The notes under the pieces: model-generated
The model's database searches: none
Told to the model about the DNA's origin: nothing
Seen by the model: the letters and a program-made list of their open reading frames with translations, nothing else
Shown here: piece by piece, positions 23,679 to 35,700 of the stretch
Layout of the letters: each line of letters starts with the position of its first letter
How positions within the stretch are numbered: the first letter of the stretch is position 1
Made by a program: the position numbers and the translations under genes
DNA from: Mucor racemosus
Lineage: Eukaryota > Mucoromycota > Mucoromycetes > Mucorales > Mucoraceae
Assembly (NCBI GenBank): GCA_027405735.1
Contig: JAPEHQ010000001.1
Span: 930,001 to 994,000, forward strand
Length of the DNA stretch: 64,000 nucleotides
Direction of reading: 5' to 3'

Positions 23679-25430
23679 GGTGCTATTGCTACCTCTATTC
23701 AGATTGATTAACCCGTTGCCTAATTTTTATAATTTAATTAATTCATTTTGTTGTAATTTTTTCTATAAAGTGCAAAGATATATAACCTTACGCTTCTTTT
23801 TTATATACTCACATACAGACACACACATATCTCAAGACAAACACCTTTATATTTACATGAATAATACGATGTTTTTTCTCGCTTTTAAATAAACACATCA
23901 CTTATACAAAGACTCATAATCGCCTCTGCTTTTTATCAACTATAATCGTCTTTTTAGTCTACTTTTTCAATGAAAGATAAAGATGGTAGATGTTTAAGCA
24001 ATGGAAAGCAAAATTACATACTCAATAGTGATTGCTGACAATTTTGCATTAATTAAAAAGCTTTTGGCATTTATAACACCAAAGAATATAAAAAATGACG
24101 TATTGACTTAATCAGTGAAACAGACAGCATTGAGTCTTCTTTATGTCAAAACTTTTAATACCATAACATGCAGGAGATGTCTAGCTTTCATTTGCGCTAT
24201 GGTATTTTGTTTGATTCCACTTGAAATTTTAATAAAGGGATATTTTATTGCATAATAGTTGATCTATCAGAATTACAATATTCCAAATATAGACAGATCT
24301 AGAAAGCCCTATTGTTCAGTAGCTGGTTCCTGTCATCCAGGAACTAATAAAGAAACATAACTTATAGCAGTATTTCTATATTGTCATACCTAATTGATTC
24401 CTGCCCATTAGATCTTATCACACAATCCCAATAACTATATAAACCCATATTTAATTCATTCTAATAAACGGTACTTTTTACGTTGATTTTAATTTACAAA
24501 ACCTCGATAAATCAATAGCTATTTAAATTAATATTTGAAATCACAACTTTTATATTCATAAATAGAACGTTTATTTGATGATTTCGGCAGTTTTCATTGC
24601 CATATATGCTGGTTTTGGCTGATTTAACACCATTTCAAATTTGAAATGTTCTATTGGGCTACAAACCCCCATTTTTTAAGTGTGATCCCTACAATTCCAT
24701 TAACAAATCAATGGAATGCTAAAATGTTAATTTTGGATACTGCTTCAACGCTAGTATATATCTTGAAACTTTCAGCCCATTTGGATCAATATTCATTGAT
24801 TACAAGCATTTTTCTAGTTATTTTATTTTTTTATACGGGAGGAAGAGAGATTTTTTTTACAAAACGTGTGCTAAACTCTTTCAAAAAAAGTTGTTAGTTA
24901 ACAAAATTAAGATATGTTATTTGCATAATTACTGCGCATAAAATGCAACTTCAAAATTCAATTTCTAATCATTAGTTGTTTTTCTAAAAAAGTTTAAAAA
25001 TATTTGAAACAACCTATATAAAATAGTTTCAAAGAGTGTGCATTTTCATTTCCCCATTTTCAAAGCAACTCGGGAAGGCTGCACCTTTTGCAATTATATA
25101 GGTAAACAGTACTAGACGTGTCTATCATTGCAATGGGAGCTCATTTGGATCCATATTCGGAGAAAACTGATGAGCTTGCTGACCTTAGTAAGTGTAAATA
25201 TCAGATAACCAACTTATTGTTCAAATTTACTGAATGCACAATGATCCATAGATTCTGATATCTGAAATACATATAGTATCTACTCATACCTATATTCACG
25301 TAGAGTAACAGTTTACTTGGATTAGCATTCAGTAGAAATTGTATTTTAATTGGTTTCAATAGAAGTATGCAGCAAGCTATTATAGGGGAAGTTTGGCTAT
25401 GATTTTCTCGACATACAATAGTTTGTAAAA
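23679..25430. other. Intergenic, entry to transposon compartment
   Basis: Apart from the solo LTR at 24260-24514 I see no gene. A short open stretch starting ATG at 25131 followed by GTAAGTG looks exon-like but has no continuation that I can support. Confidence 0.5.
24260..24514 (-). mobile_element. Solo LTR, family C, shortened copy
   Basis: Starts TGATCTATCAGAATTACAA and ends CCTCGATAAATCA, the reverse of the 310-bp LTR at 28012-28321. The flanks ATAGT and ATAGC match at four of five positions. At 255 bp it has internal deletions relative to the other copy. Confidence 0.72.
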
Positions 25431-25719
25431 GGTGCTCATCTTCATGCTAATACTGCTTCATTGTTCTTCTTATTTGTTTATTTACACATCGGTAGAGGAT
25501 TATACTACGGTTCATACAAAGCTCCTCGGGCTTTAATATGAAGTATTGGTGTTATCATCTTAATTTTAATGATGGCAACAGCATTCCTAGGTTATGTTTT
25601 ATCTTGGGGACAAATGTCTTTATGGGGAGAAACTTTAGTTACTAACTTATCATCTCCTATTCCTTGGATTGGTAAAGATTTAGTAGAGTTCATCTGGGGA
25701 GGTTTCTCTGTTGTTGAGA
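25431..25719 (+). pseudogene. cob: Mitochondrial cytochrome b fragment in nuclear DNA (NUMT)
   Basis: About 96 codons read through as the central part of cytochrome b: [33 protein letters not shown], then [20 protein letters not shown] and [18 protein letters not shown]. The HIGRG and WGQMSLWG blocks are diagnostic, and one heme-ligand histidine is included in HIGRG. A TGA stands at a conserved tryptophan position (after RALI), which would be Trp under the mold mitochondrial code or a TGG-to-TGA change. There are no start, introns or flanking cob sequence, so this is an inserted fragment and not a working gene. The frame is otherwise undisturbed, so the transfer looks fairly young. Confidence 0.9.
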
Positions 25720-25745
25720 TCATCGTGTCAAAGACGTGCGTCTAC

Positions 25746-26808
25746 TAGCGATCGCAATCGAGCAGTGCGAGCATAAGCAAGCGAGCAAGCCCTATTCTTG
25801 AACTCGCTTGAATTGCGCTTTTTTCAGGGTATTACTTGCTTTGGCTTGCTTGATTAATTTTTTTTTTTAGCAATTTCCTGCTTGGCGCTCGACAAAAACA
25901 TTGAAAGCTTGCTTGTATGATTACTTGTATGCTTGCTTGTATGCTTGCTCGAGGTGTTTCAAATTGAAATATGTTTACTTGCATGTAAACCTATTTGCTT
26001 ATTACCTGCTTTCAAATCAAGTAAGCAAGCGTGTAATACAGAAAAAATTTATTCAATTTACGTAATTGTTGCGTCCACAGGTTATTATAGTAATTTGTAA
26101 GATAATGAACCTTTTATATTGTAATCCTTATTGTGAAAGTCAGCTAACTCCTATGGGATGGCACTCCTAATTGTTTTCCGTTGAAGGATAATCCGGATTG
26201 TACAGGATATATGTATGAGACACCATATTTGATTGTATGAAATATGTGCCCCTCATGTATGCTATGTTATTGATGTAAATAAATACTGATTTAACGGATG
26301 AAATTGTAATATAGAATTTGTGTATAAAAAGGACAAATTATTGATATTAAATAAAGATTCTCTTCAGTTTTTCGTGTGTGATTTAATTTAATCAGTTTCT
26401 TTATTAAATTATACATTTTTTTCTTGCTACAATATTTATTCTAAATCTTGATTGTGCAATTTAGTAATTTTATTAGTTTTAAAAATGTCAAAATTTATCA
26501 TATTTTAAACCAATATTAGACTGAAAATATATAGTATAATACTTGCGCTTGCACTTGGATTTGCTCGCTTGCTTATACAGTATCCTCGTGCACAACTTGC
26601 TTGACTTTCTGGAAAATTAGTTAATGCTTGATTTATGCTTGGTTGCTTGCTTTCAAAACTGAAAATGTTTGATATATAGCTGCTCGACGAGCCATTGCTT
26701 AGGCTCAGGCTTGCTCCTCGAATAAATAACTTTCAAATATTTTATACTCGGAAAGTGCTTGCTGAAACTGCTTGTGCTCGCTTGGGCTCGGTCATTTTGC
26801 GAACGCTA
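25746..26808. mobile_element. Non-autonomous hAT-like element with GCTTGC subterminal repeats
   Basis: Inverted ends TAGCGATCGCAA (left) and TTGCGAACGCTA (right) differ at one position and fit the hAT-type TAGNG terminus. The outer 300 bp at each end carry many GCTTGC/GCAAGC/GCTCGC motifs in both orientations, as expected of transposase-binding subterminal repeats. The middle is plain AT-rich DNA without a transposase. The flanking 8-mers (GCGTCTAC and GTATTAAC) match at only four positions, so the target duplication is not convincing. Confidence 0.55.
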
Positions 26809-27608
26809 GTATTAACTGCTAAATGTTATTTAGTGTTGAATTTCAATGATCGACGTCGGATTTCAAGAATTGTTCCTGAATCCTGAATCTATAATTGTTG
26901 CATTTTTGACATTATCAACAACTTCAATTTAACACTACGGCCGACCTCTGCTGCACAACAAGATAATTTAGTTGTGCCCAGGTGGGCTGCACACTATACC
27001 CTGTGTTGTTGTACCCACTGAATATGGTTAAAAAGATAACAATATGCACATGGGTAAAACAAAAAAAGAAATTGCACACAAGCACAACGCTAAGCGTGTA
27101 TGTGCAGAATTATAGATTCTGTCCGTGTGCATAACATTAATCCCATGTGTGCACAATAGTAGAATTACCCATAAGCATATCATTGTCCCTATTTACACAT
27201 AATAATAAAATTTGTCCATGAGCATAATGAGCTGATAGTATGGGCACTATTATGTCAATATTATATCCTAGGTCGCACATTCAAGATCTCGGTCAATATT
27301 TGGTATTATAGTAAATCAACAGATCTCCATGTTGATTCACATGCGTTTTAATTAATTGGTGTAATGTTCTTAGATAGTGATTCTGTGTAATAGTTATAAT
27401 AAAACGTATATAAATACATCCTCTGGATGTATTGTTAATAAAAAGGGTGATATTTTGGCAAAATTATTTCCTGAGGCCGTTTTGATATTTTTGGCACAAA
27501 TTGGTTTGTACATGAGCATTGTGTTGCTCTCAAAATTCCATTGCATTTTCTACTTGAATGGGTTTTTAAATTACATTTGTTTTTATTAATATTGACGATA
27601 GACAATAC

Positions 27609-28651
27609 TGCAGTGGAATTACATACTAAAAACGCTTGATAAAAAATAAAACAACCTAAATTTCAAGTGTCGCTCATAAAATATGATGCCACTTGAAATG
27701 TGAACAACGATAATAAACAAACGCTTCAATTGATCACAATAACAAACGCATGCTAAAAATATGAAATACCCTTTTTGAACCATACATGTCGTGTAGATGA
27801 TAGCACCCTTGATCACGGCGCAATCAATTACACAAATGACATATATATCAAAACAGGATTCTATCCAAATCAATAATGATACTAAACAAAGATATCAATT
27901 TAGTCAACTACTCATCTATATCGTAGTTGCACTATCAATATAAATAAGATTCAAGCATATAAAAACTACCCCTTAAAAATCAAGGTTACATAAAATAGAT
28001 ATAACAGAAATTGATTTATCGAGACTTTATAAATTAAAATCAACGTAAAAAGTACCGTTTATTAGAATGAATTAAATATGGGTTTATATAGTTATTGGAA
28101 TTGTGTGATAAGATCTAATGGACAGGGATCCATTAGATGTGACAATAGATATTATTATTAATGTGTATGAATATAACATGTTATGTTTCAGTGGTAATAT
28201 TGCTATAAGTTATGTTTCATTGTTAGTTCCTGGGTGACAGGAACCAGTTACTGGATAGATAAGATCTGCTAGATTTGTCGGAGATCTTCTATATATCGAA
28301 TGTTGTAATTCTGATAGATCAGAAATAAACAAAAACAACCATTTCCCAAAAGGTCGATATTGTCACACTTGACATACAATCCCTTATGGTCAATACTCTA
28401 TAGAATTTACCCCTTAAAATATCAAATTAATAACAATGTACTCAAAACTGGAAGATTACTAAATATACATCCATTCAAGTCTGATGGTATCCAAGTTCTC
28501 CAAATCACTATAAATACCCTCATACTTTTTCAATTATTTTAACTCTTCAGAAATCTTTTGTAATAAAAACTTTAGCTGATTATAATTGTATTTCTACTGC
28601 TTTTATTTTTATATTTTTATATTTTAGTAAATAACTTCGTAATTTACTGCA
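27609..28651 (+). mobile_element. Solo LTR, family B, carrying a nested LTR
   Basis: Ends TGCAGTGGAATTACA and AATTTACTGCA are flanked by AATAC on both sides (27604-27608 and 28652-28656). Without the nested family C LTR and its duplication the length is about 728 bp, matching the 733 bp copy at 4450. An 84-codon open frame inside (27619-27873, minus) is identical in the copy at 41168-41422. This reflects LTR similarity, not a gene. Confidence 0.85.
28012..28321 (+). mobile_element. Solo LTR, family C, 310 bp
   Basis: Starts TGATTTATCGAGAC and ends TCTGATAGATCA, flanked by GAAAT on both sides (28007-28011 and 28322-28326). The sister LTR at 41.79 kb reads straight through AGAAATAAAC and is the empty site, so the insertion postdates the family B LTR. 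Confidence 0.88.
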
Positions 28652-30384
28652 AATACAATACAATACAATATGTTATTGATGTAGAGCAATACAATACAAT
28701 TTGTTATTGATGTAGAGCAATACATGCAAGAGCCGATATATTTATGATTATTATCATTTGTAAATATGTTTATAGCTGTAATATTTGCAGCAACAATGGT
28801 TTTTACTCGGGCATAAACTTAAATAGCACTTACTGCTTAAATTTATATGCAAGCCAAATCTAAGATTATATATGTTACTTTATTACTCATAAAATTCAAA
28901 CAAATTAACCTTCTTTAAACTTACTAGTTTAGTTTACGATTATTAGCTGTAAAAAGATTTGTTTTCAAGTATACAGTTACTACGATCAAAACTATGGTTA
29001 TTAGACAAGACATTAGATTATTCTTTTTTTTTGTTTCTATATCATTTGAAATTCTATCACTTTTCTGGAATATTTCTTGGGTTTGCAGCCAGTTTTAGCT
29101 TTTCATTGCATAGATATAAATATCGGTATTGCCTTCCATTTGATCCGGTAATCAAGAAGTACGTCCTACAATACAGTAGTAAATAATGATATTTGATCTT
29201 AGAGAATGCGGTTAAATGAAAATATCAGACTCTAATATACACTGCTATCTATAGTAAAAACATTAGTTCCTTATGTTAGCATGTATATTAACATTAAAGA
29301 AAAGAATACCAGCATAATAGTCTGATACACCTTATCAAACGGTGAATATATCCTTGGAATGTGAAAACAAAAAGAGAGAAACAACGCACATAGAAAAGGA
29401 TTTTCAAGGCTTTACATTATTTAGCAATTAAAAACCTGCTAAATTGCACATTTCAGCCAATGTAAAAGCAGCATTACAGCGCATCAACCATCATAAACTA
29501 ATAAACAAAATAATAGGCAATATCTGTTATCATAGAAACATAAATTTTTCTGCCAGAAAAACCGTCTGTCATATCACACATTCATTAAAAAGTTACAAAA
29601 GCAAACTCGTAGAGCGACGCCGTAATTGAGAATAGAAAGATTGAATAGCTACGTCTCTTACACTATGGTACAGTATATCTAAGATTTAAATAAAAAGGCG
29701 TCCTTTCAACTTTTTTGCATTTAAGCATGTATGGTCTGAAAATTCAGACTTTGTAGCGGACATTTTCGGGGCTCATTTTATCCTTACTAACACTCATGAT
29801 TTTGATCAAAAAACAGAAAAATCAAATTTTGATACCAAAATCAACGTTTAAATATACTACATTGAGAGAGAAAATTGTAGCTATAACTAATACAGATTTT
29901 ATGAAAGCTTAATATTAAATGTTAATTAATGAAACTTTGTACTTTTGCCCCAAAAACGGATTTTTGGTTAAAGGATTTTCATGTAATATTTTGCAATAAA
30001 AATGTTTGTTATTTATTATTGAGCAAATAGAGCGCTAAATTCTGCATATGTGTATATTTTTTGTTTCTATAATTGGTAGTATAATTAACTCTAGATTTTC
30101 AAAAACAAAAACAAAAATTAAAAAATGTCAAAATTGATGATCTGGACAAAAATAATTTTCTAAATTAATATTCCGCTTATAAGCCTTGTAAGTCTTAAAA
30201 ATAAGAGGTTTTATAATACCTGAAAACTTTTTCAAGAATTTACGATGTTGTACCCACTTGATTCAAGCTTATTACTGTAAATCTTTATAAATGTTAATAT
30301 TGTGTGGTAGTTTATTTGATGATAATATAGTCTTACTTTATAATTATTGTGTTGGAGGTAATTTAAATTGAGTTTTAGTCTTAC

Positions 30385-30489
30385 CTCTCCATTACCATAA
30401 ACATGAACATGGCCATCACTAGAATCTATTGCCACCTTTTTACCCTCTTTGTCCCTAGCCAATTTATTCAATACTTTACTAGAACCAGC
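30385..30489 (-). pseudogene. Exon-like coding fragment inside repeat R
   Basis: On the minus strand the sequence reads SKVLNKLARDKEGKKVAIDS and continues SDGHVHVYGNGE, ending exactly at a GAG|GTAAGAC splice donor. The donor and adjacent intron bases are kept in R copies 1 and 3, but the exon survives only here. It is probably a remnant of the element's own gene. The protein family is not recognised. Confidence 0.45.
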
Positions 30490-31298
30490 TTAAGTACTTA
30501 CAAACGGCTCCTTGGTATTTGCACTCAAATTCCATAAATTAAATTGACTGGTTTATTTACAGTAATACCAAACTTATCATCATCCCGCCTTATAATAAAT
30601 GTCAATCTAAAATCAGAAACATCCCATTGTCATTGATATACTGTAAGCTATGAAAAACTTGATTTTTAATAATACAACAATTAGATAAAAGACAAAATGA
30701 TACTAATCGCATATGGTAAGTATTCAACATTTAGTTGAGTTTAATGAAGAATGCTTTTGAACCCTTTTGAAAACCCTGAAGCAAACACAACATCTTGGTC
30801 CTGTAATTTCTATCCATCAAAATGTCGCGATTCCCACCTCACAATGAATGTACTTTTTATCAATCTTGGCCTCATTTTACATTGAGTATCAGTATTTTTT
30901 TACCAGTTGTATTTTCTCTAATTCATTAATATTTGGCCATATTTAACGATAGTGTATTAAATTACAATTTACTAGTCGTATACTGTTGGTAGTTTTTTGT
31001 TATTACTTTAAAAACTTGATCCTATTATTATTATTATTATTATTATCATTATTATCATTGATTATAATTGTCAAACTAATTGATTTATACAGTATATCAA
31101 ATTATTATTTTGATTTGGTACAGATTACAGTATACAACTGATATCTGTATTTAACACTGGTGGATTGGAAAGTTGGTGTTTGTATTTAGTTTGATGAATA
31201 ATGCGTACTTTGGTTATCTAATATAATTTATATTTTTAGGTGTTTCTGCTCCTAAAAACTGAATTTCCAAATGCACTGCATCTGTTGAATATCACTTG

Positions 31299-31830
31299 TG
31301 TCGCATATTTTCAGGATTGATAAATAGTACTTAAAAAAGAATACAATTATAAAAGAATGAGTAATTAATCAGTTCTTCAACTGTATAATAAAAACAAGAT
31401 ATCGTTTATTTAGATGTAAAAGTATGGTGGCCTTTTATATTGATTTGACATTGAGATCCTGAGATGTAATTTAAGGCACTATTGAACTATTGAATCTGTT
31501 TGATAGTAATCTATGGATTGAAATGGATCAATCATAATTTAACCGTTCTTGCAGAGCTTGTGAGTTGTCTTGTTTCAATGCTGCGCTAAATATGCTTGGA
31601 TGTTGATTTGATAACTACTTGATTGGTTAACTGCTGGGATAAAATAATATGGTGTCATAATTGAGGTCAAAGCGTTCTTGGTAATTACTGGATTAAACTT
31701 GATACGCTAGGAGTTTCTTATATCCGATATCAAGACTTGCACTTCAATACATGTTGTAGTCAATAGATTGTAAGATGTATTGATACTGTAGAAGGTGATA
31801 ATGTATGATACTAGTAGGTGGAATACAACA
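31299..31830 (+). mobile_element. Solo LTR, family A, complete
   Basis: Runs from TGTCGCATATTTTCAGG to GGTGGAATACAACA, 532 bp, flanked by ACTTG on both sides (31294-31298 and 31831-31835). The perfect 5-bp target duplication shows an independent insertion. Confidence 0.9.
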
Positions 31831-31835
31831 ACTTG

Positions 31836-32290
31836 AGTTTTTGTGCGTTGTAGCTCATGTTATACTAACTCCCATTTTGGCAAATATTGCCTTATATTCA
31901 TCCATATTCAATTTTTGTGTTACGTAGTTTAATATTAATGTACTAACATTGAGTTTTGTCTATTATATCTCTATCAAAAATTAGCATTTTTTCCAGATGA
32001 TGTCTACTACCAATTTCTGGAAAGATCTACTTGAAATGTCAAAACGGTCTTAAGAAATAATCTTGCCAAAATATTACACTTTTTATTAACAATACATCCA
32101 GAGGATGTATTTATATACTTTTCATTATAACTATTACACAGAATTACTATCTAAGAACATTACACCAATTTACTAAGACGCATGTGAATCAACGTGTACA
32201 CCTGTTGATTTACTATAATACCGAATATTGACTGCGACCTTGAATGTGCGACCTAGGATATGATATTGACGTAACACTACTATCATTTCC
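31836..32290 (-). repeat. Dispersed repeat F (copies at 27.25-27.49 and 60.84-60.99 kb)
   Basis: Recognised by the blocks CCTAGGTCGCACATTCAAG and the short palindrome ATACATCCTCTGGATGTAT. The three copies differ in extent and orientation. No termini are resolved and no protein is encoded. Confidence 0.6.
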
Positions 32291-32391
32291 AAAGAGAAAA
32301 AATACATTTTAATTTGCTGCATTTCCCAAAATAGTGAAGAACTGACAAATATATGTCCACAAATACGTAGATTAAATTTGTAGACCAAAGG

Positions 32392-32536
32392 AGAGTGACA
32401 AGCTTAACGGGTAGCGCATGCGCTACAAATTGAGTGCGACACACAAATTCGTGAGTTCAAACCCGCCAAAGGGGAAGCCCTTTGGTATTAGGATATGAAT
32501 TTTGAAAGAGAATCTCCGTTGACCTTGTTTCTCATC
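32392..32536 (+). repeat. Possible tRNA-derived SINE head
   Basis: GGGTAGCGCATGCGCTAC resembles a pol III A box and GAGTTCAAACCCGCC, about 40 bp on, a B box. The region between does not fold as a full tRNA cloverleaf by eye. Only one copy is in the window, so the SINE reading is tentative. The LTR element starts directly after it. Confidence 0.35.
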
Positions 32537-32541
32537 GAATA

Positions 32542-32773
32542 TGAGAGTTTATGGATACATACAATCTTATTTATAGAAAGAATAATAATAAAGACTAGTA
32601 ACATTTATCATGGAGAACGTAGGCTTTATTACTAGAAAAACTAATGGTAAAAGAAAGCACCAAGAGCTTCTAGGTCTTGGTTTAAAAGACTATTTATAAG
32701 AATTACATTTCAATGTGAGTTAGAAATGGAATTGGCTTCAAAATTGGCTGTTTAATATCCTCGAAAACCGACA
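32542..32773 (+). repeat. 5' LTR of family E element
   Basis: 232 bp, the same as 37468-37699 at a constant offset of 4,926. A truncated reverse relative is at about 6047-6170. Confidence 0.9.
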
Positions 32774-35700
32774 TTGTCCCCCACCAATCTGGCTTGCAGA
32801 TGAGAAAATAAAAGGTTTTCTTGTTGCTTGCTGTATACCAAGTTAAACAGCCTAATTATTACCCCTAAAATCTGTAATCTGTACCAGTTTTTTATACCCA
32901 CAATTAGAAGTAGTTAATTTGTACACATGATGATTTTATATTACTGCAATGATATATTCTGGATAATGCATATAAGACATGTATACATTATAAATGCCCC
33001 CAGTAACCTTTGGTTGGGTACGTTTTATCCATTGGGAAGTATTGTTATCATCTTTTTTTTAATGATAGGCGATACTTGGTTATTATTTTTGCAGTTTGAT
33101 CTTTTGGGCCATCATGGTCGTTTTTATGCTCCTCTTTGATGAGTGTTTATGCAATAAAGATTATATGATGAATGATGTTCATCTTGATACCTATTTCCAA
33201 CAATCGGTTTATAATTCCGTTCCTTCAAAAGTTAACGTATGATCAACAACAACTTTTGTCAAATCCCATTTTAATTGTCATCAGCCATTACGGATATTGG
33301 AATTCATATAATCCAATTGCATGTGTAGCGTTGGTATTGAAGTAATTGTCAATTTGCCTTGGCCGAATTTGGGAGAATTAATATCAGTTGGTTCATCATT
33401 CATAGTTAATTTGAATCACATTCATTGGTAATAATCAATACTTAATTTTGCTTCATAGTTATTTTTACGAATACGAATTCGTAGGCATAAATTGTGTTAT
33501 GATTACCCTTATGAAGCAAGCATGTATCTAAATTCGGATTAACCTTCATCTTCCTCACATTAATTTTGATTGTGAATGTAAGCTTGAAAATTAGAATCTC
33601 TCTTCACATGGCCATGGTATGAATACAGAATTTTAATCTGGCATTTTACTCCATTTATAATTTGCATAACAAATATGATGCCATTTTGTGAAAATAAGAC
33701 AATCCTTTAATACCAGTATGTTTGTGTATTGCGTATCCATATGAGGATAGCCTTTTGTTTAGCGGTATACAATACCATAGTTTTGTTAGGTTGTATTTAT
33801 CATTTTACGTAAATCAGAAATGTCAATAAACATCGTAGGTCTATTATTTATTCGTGAAACAGCATTTATGCCATTTATTCATTGTTGCCATGTTTATACA
33901 ACTCGTTTAAACCTTAAAATATCAATGGGCATAGTTGCACGCATATCAATTGGTCATTGGAAGCCGATATTGTGATCCTTTTATATTTCGTCTTTGTCAA
34001 CACTTGATGTACAGTGTGTATGAAAAGCGATATCCCAGATTATACATTTGATAATTTTTGTATTAAGTTTTCTAAACGCTCTCTTTCCCCCTGTCAGCGT
34101 GATCTGCAAGATAAGTGTGAAAATTATCAACACTTTAGAAACAAACGGCCAGCAGCAGTTGCTTCATTTATAATATGAGAGCTGCCGTGGTAATTGGGAA
34201 AAAAGCGGTAGAGATGTTATATATATGGGATGATTTTGAAATTGTCGTAACAATGTAGCACATGGCTAAGACAAAAAGGATGAAATGGATCAAGATTAAG
34301 ATTCATGGTAACCAATTCTTTTGATAAATTAAATCTGATTTATGCATTGCGATAAAGGAGGAGGTGGTTGTGGCGCTATTGTCATCACAACTCACCTAAC
34401 ACCAGGAGCTACCATTGCAAAATGCGGTAGGTCAGGACGGTTTATCGTCCGTAATCTACGCTTTGCTCTGTTGCTTGGCTTAGTTAAGTGGTTACACCCA
34501 CAAAAAGGTGAACCTAAACGTTGCTGTAACCGTTTAGTGTTATTACCTTTGTCCTGATTCAACCAACACATGTATGCTACATATGTCAATATGTTGAAGC
34601 AACTCTCTTTAATTAAGAAGGGTTGTCCAAATGTAATTGTCTTTTGTTGATTACAGAGATATTAATCCTTGCAAGGTAAATCTTATAAACGATAGAACAA
34701 TTGAATCTGGATTCAGATCATTAATCAAAAATCTTTGGATGGCGTACTAACATCAACATGGGTTATTATACAGATCTGAATGTGATAAGATCAACAATAA
34801 CATCATGAACATTTCAATCAAGTTAAAGTAGAATCATGTCGCAAATATCCATGGATAAGGATATCGTCAGAAGAGTGCTCTATTGACGAGATCATATTCG
34901 CGTATCACAGCATTAGCAATTATAGTTTTATCGCATATTTATGCCTAGTACAGAATACATGTATCATGAGGGCTACCATTATTGGATCTATACCCGAGAT
35001 TGTTGTTGTTAGAATGAGGAATGGTTGAGGACCAAAGATTCCATAGGATTTGTGTAATATCCTTGATTGGATTGATTAGATAATATCACTAGGATCAAAA
35101 CGGTAATATGGATGATGTTTTTTAAATGATTTTATGAGAGAGATATACATGGACTCACTCGATCGTTTTATGTCATGTTGTATGACATCTGGTTTCCCGT
35201 AGGTATATGGTTGAGAACATATCTGTTTCCTTGAAATAGGATCAATTTGACCATCTAGCAAGTGTTGTGTATGAACCTTTCATGTTATTTCATGTCATGT
35301 CGGGTCATTTCATTTCACTTGGGGATTTTTTTCGGCAGTGCGGTTGATATCAATCTTGCAATAAACATTAATTTAAACAAGTGTACATACATGATAGGGC
35401 ATTTTGAGTGTCATGAAAGACTTTACCGCTCTGAAAGCATCAAGCAATTTCGAATCACTTTGGTTTAAATTTGTGACCCATGCTGTAATAAATGCTTATG
35501 TACAGTACAGATATTAAGTTGTTTATGCCATTATCCAATTATGGATTATATTGCTTATCAGCGGTAGTTGCTTCAAAAGATACTACTAATCAAATTTGAT
35601 GTGAATTTGATAGGTCTCCTACAAGCAATCAACAGGTATATAATCATATACAGTTTACAAAGATCTTTAAGGGTAATACATCTTTACGGCGTCGAAATCA

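Larger units (their letters stand above)
26933..30960 (+). mobile_element. Large repeat R, copy 2, with nested insertions
   Basis: Begins CACTACGGCCGACCTCTGC and follows copy 1 in order. Foreign insertions are a repeat of family F at about 27248-27490 and a family B LTR at 27609-28651, itself carrying a family C LTR. A small tandem duplication of the motif TTATTGATGTAGAGCAATAC lies at about 28670-28730. The conserved 700-bp section is at about 29680-30390. Only this copy retains an exon-like coding fragment at 30385-30489. Confidence 0.7.

Noticed and set aside
25131..25195. Exon-like ATG stretch (MGAHLDPYSEKTDELADL) followed by a GTAAGTG donor
   Set aside because: No convincing acceptor or second exon within the next kilobase; left unannotated.
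27619..27873. 84-codon open frame, identical to one at 41168-41422, related to 4967-5197
   Set aside because: All three lie inside family B LTRs. Identity is explained by LTR copying, and it has no protein-like features beyond AT-rich hydrophobic codons.
34342..34589. Overlapping open frames on both strands in the family E interior, locally GC-richer
   Set aside because: No reverse transcriptase, integrase, protease or gag motif. Treated as chance within a coding-free element.
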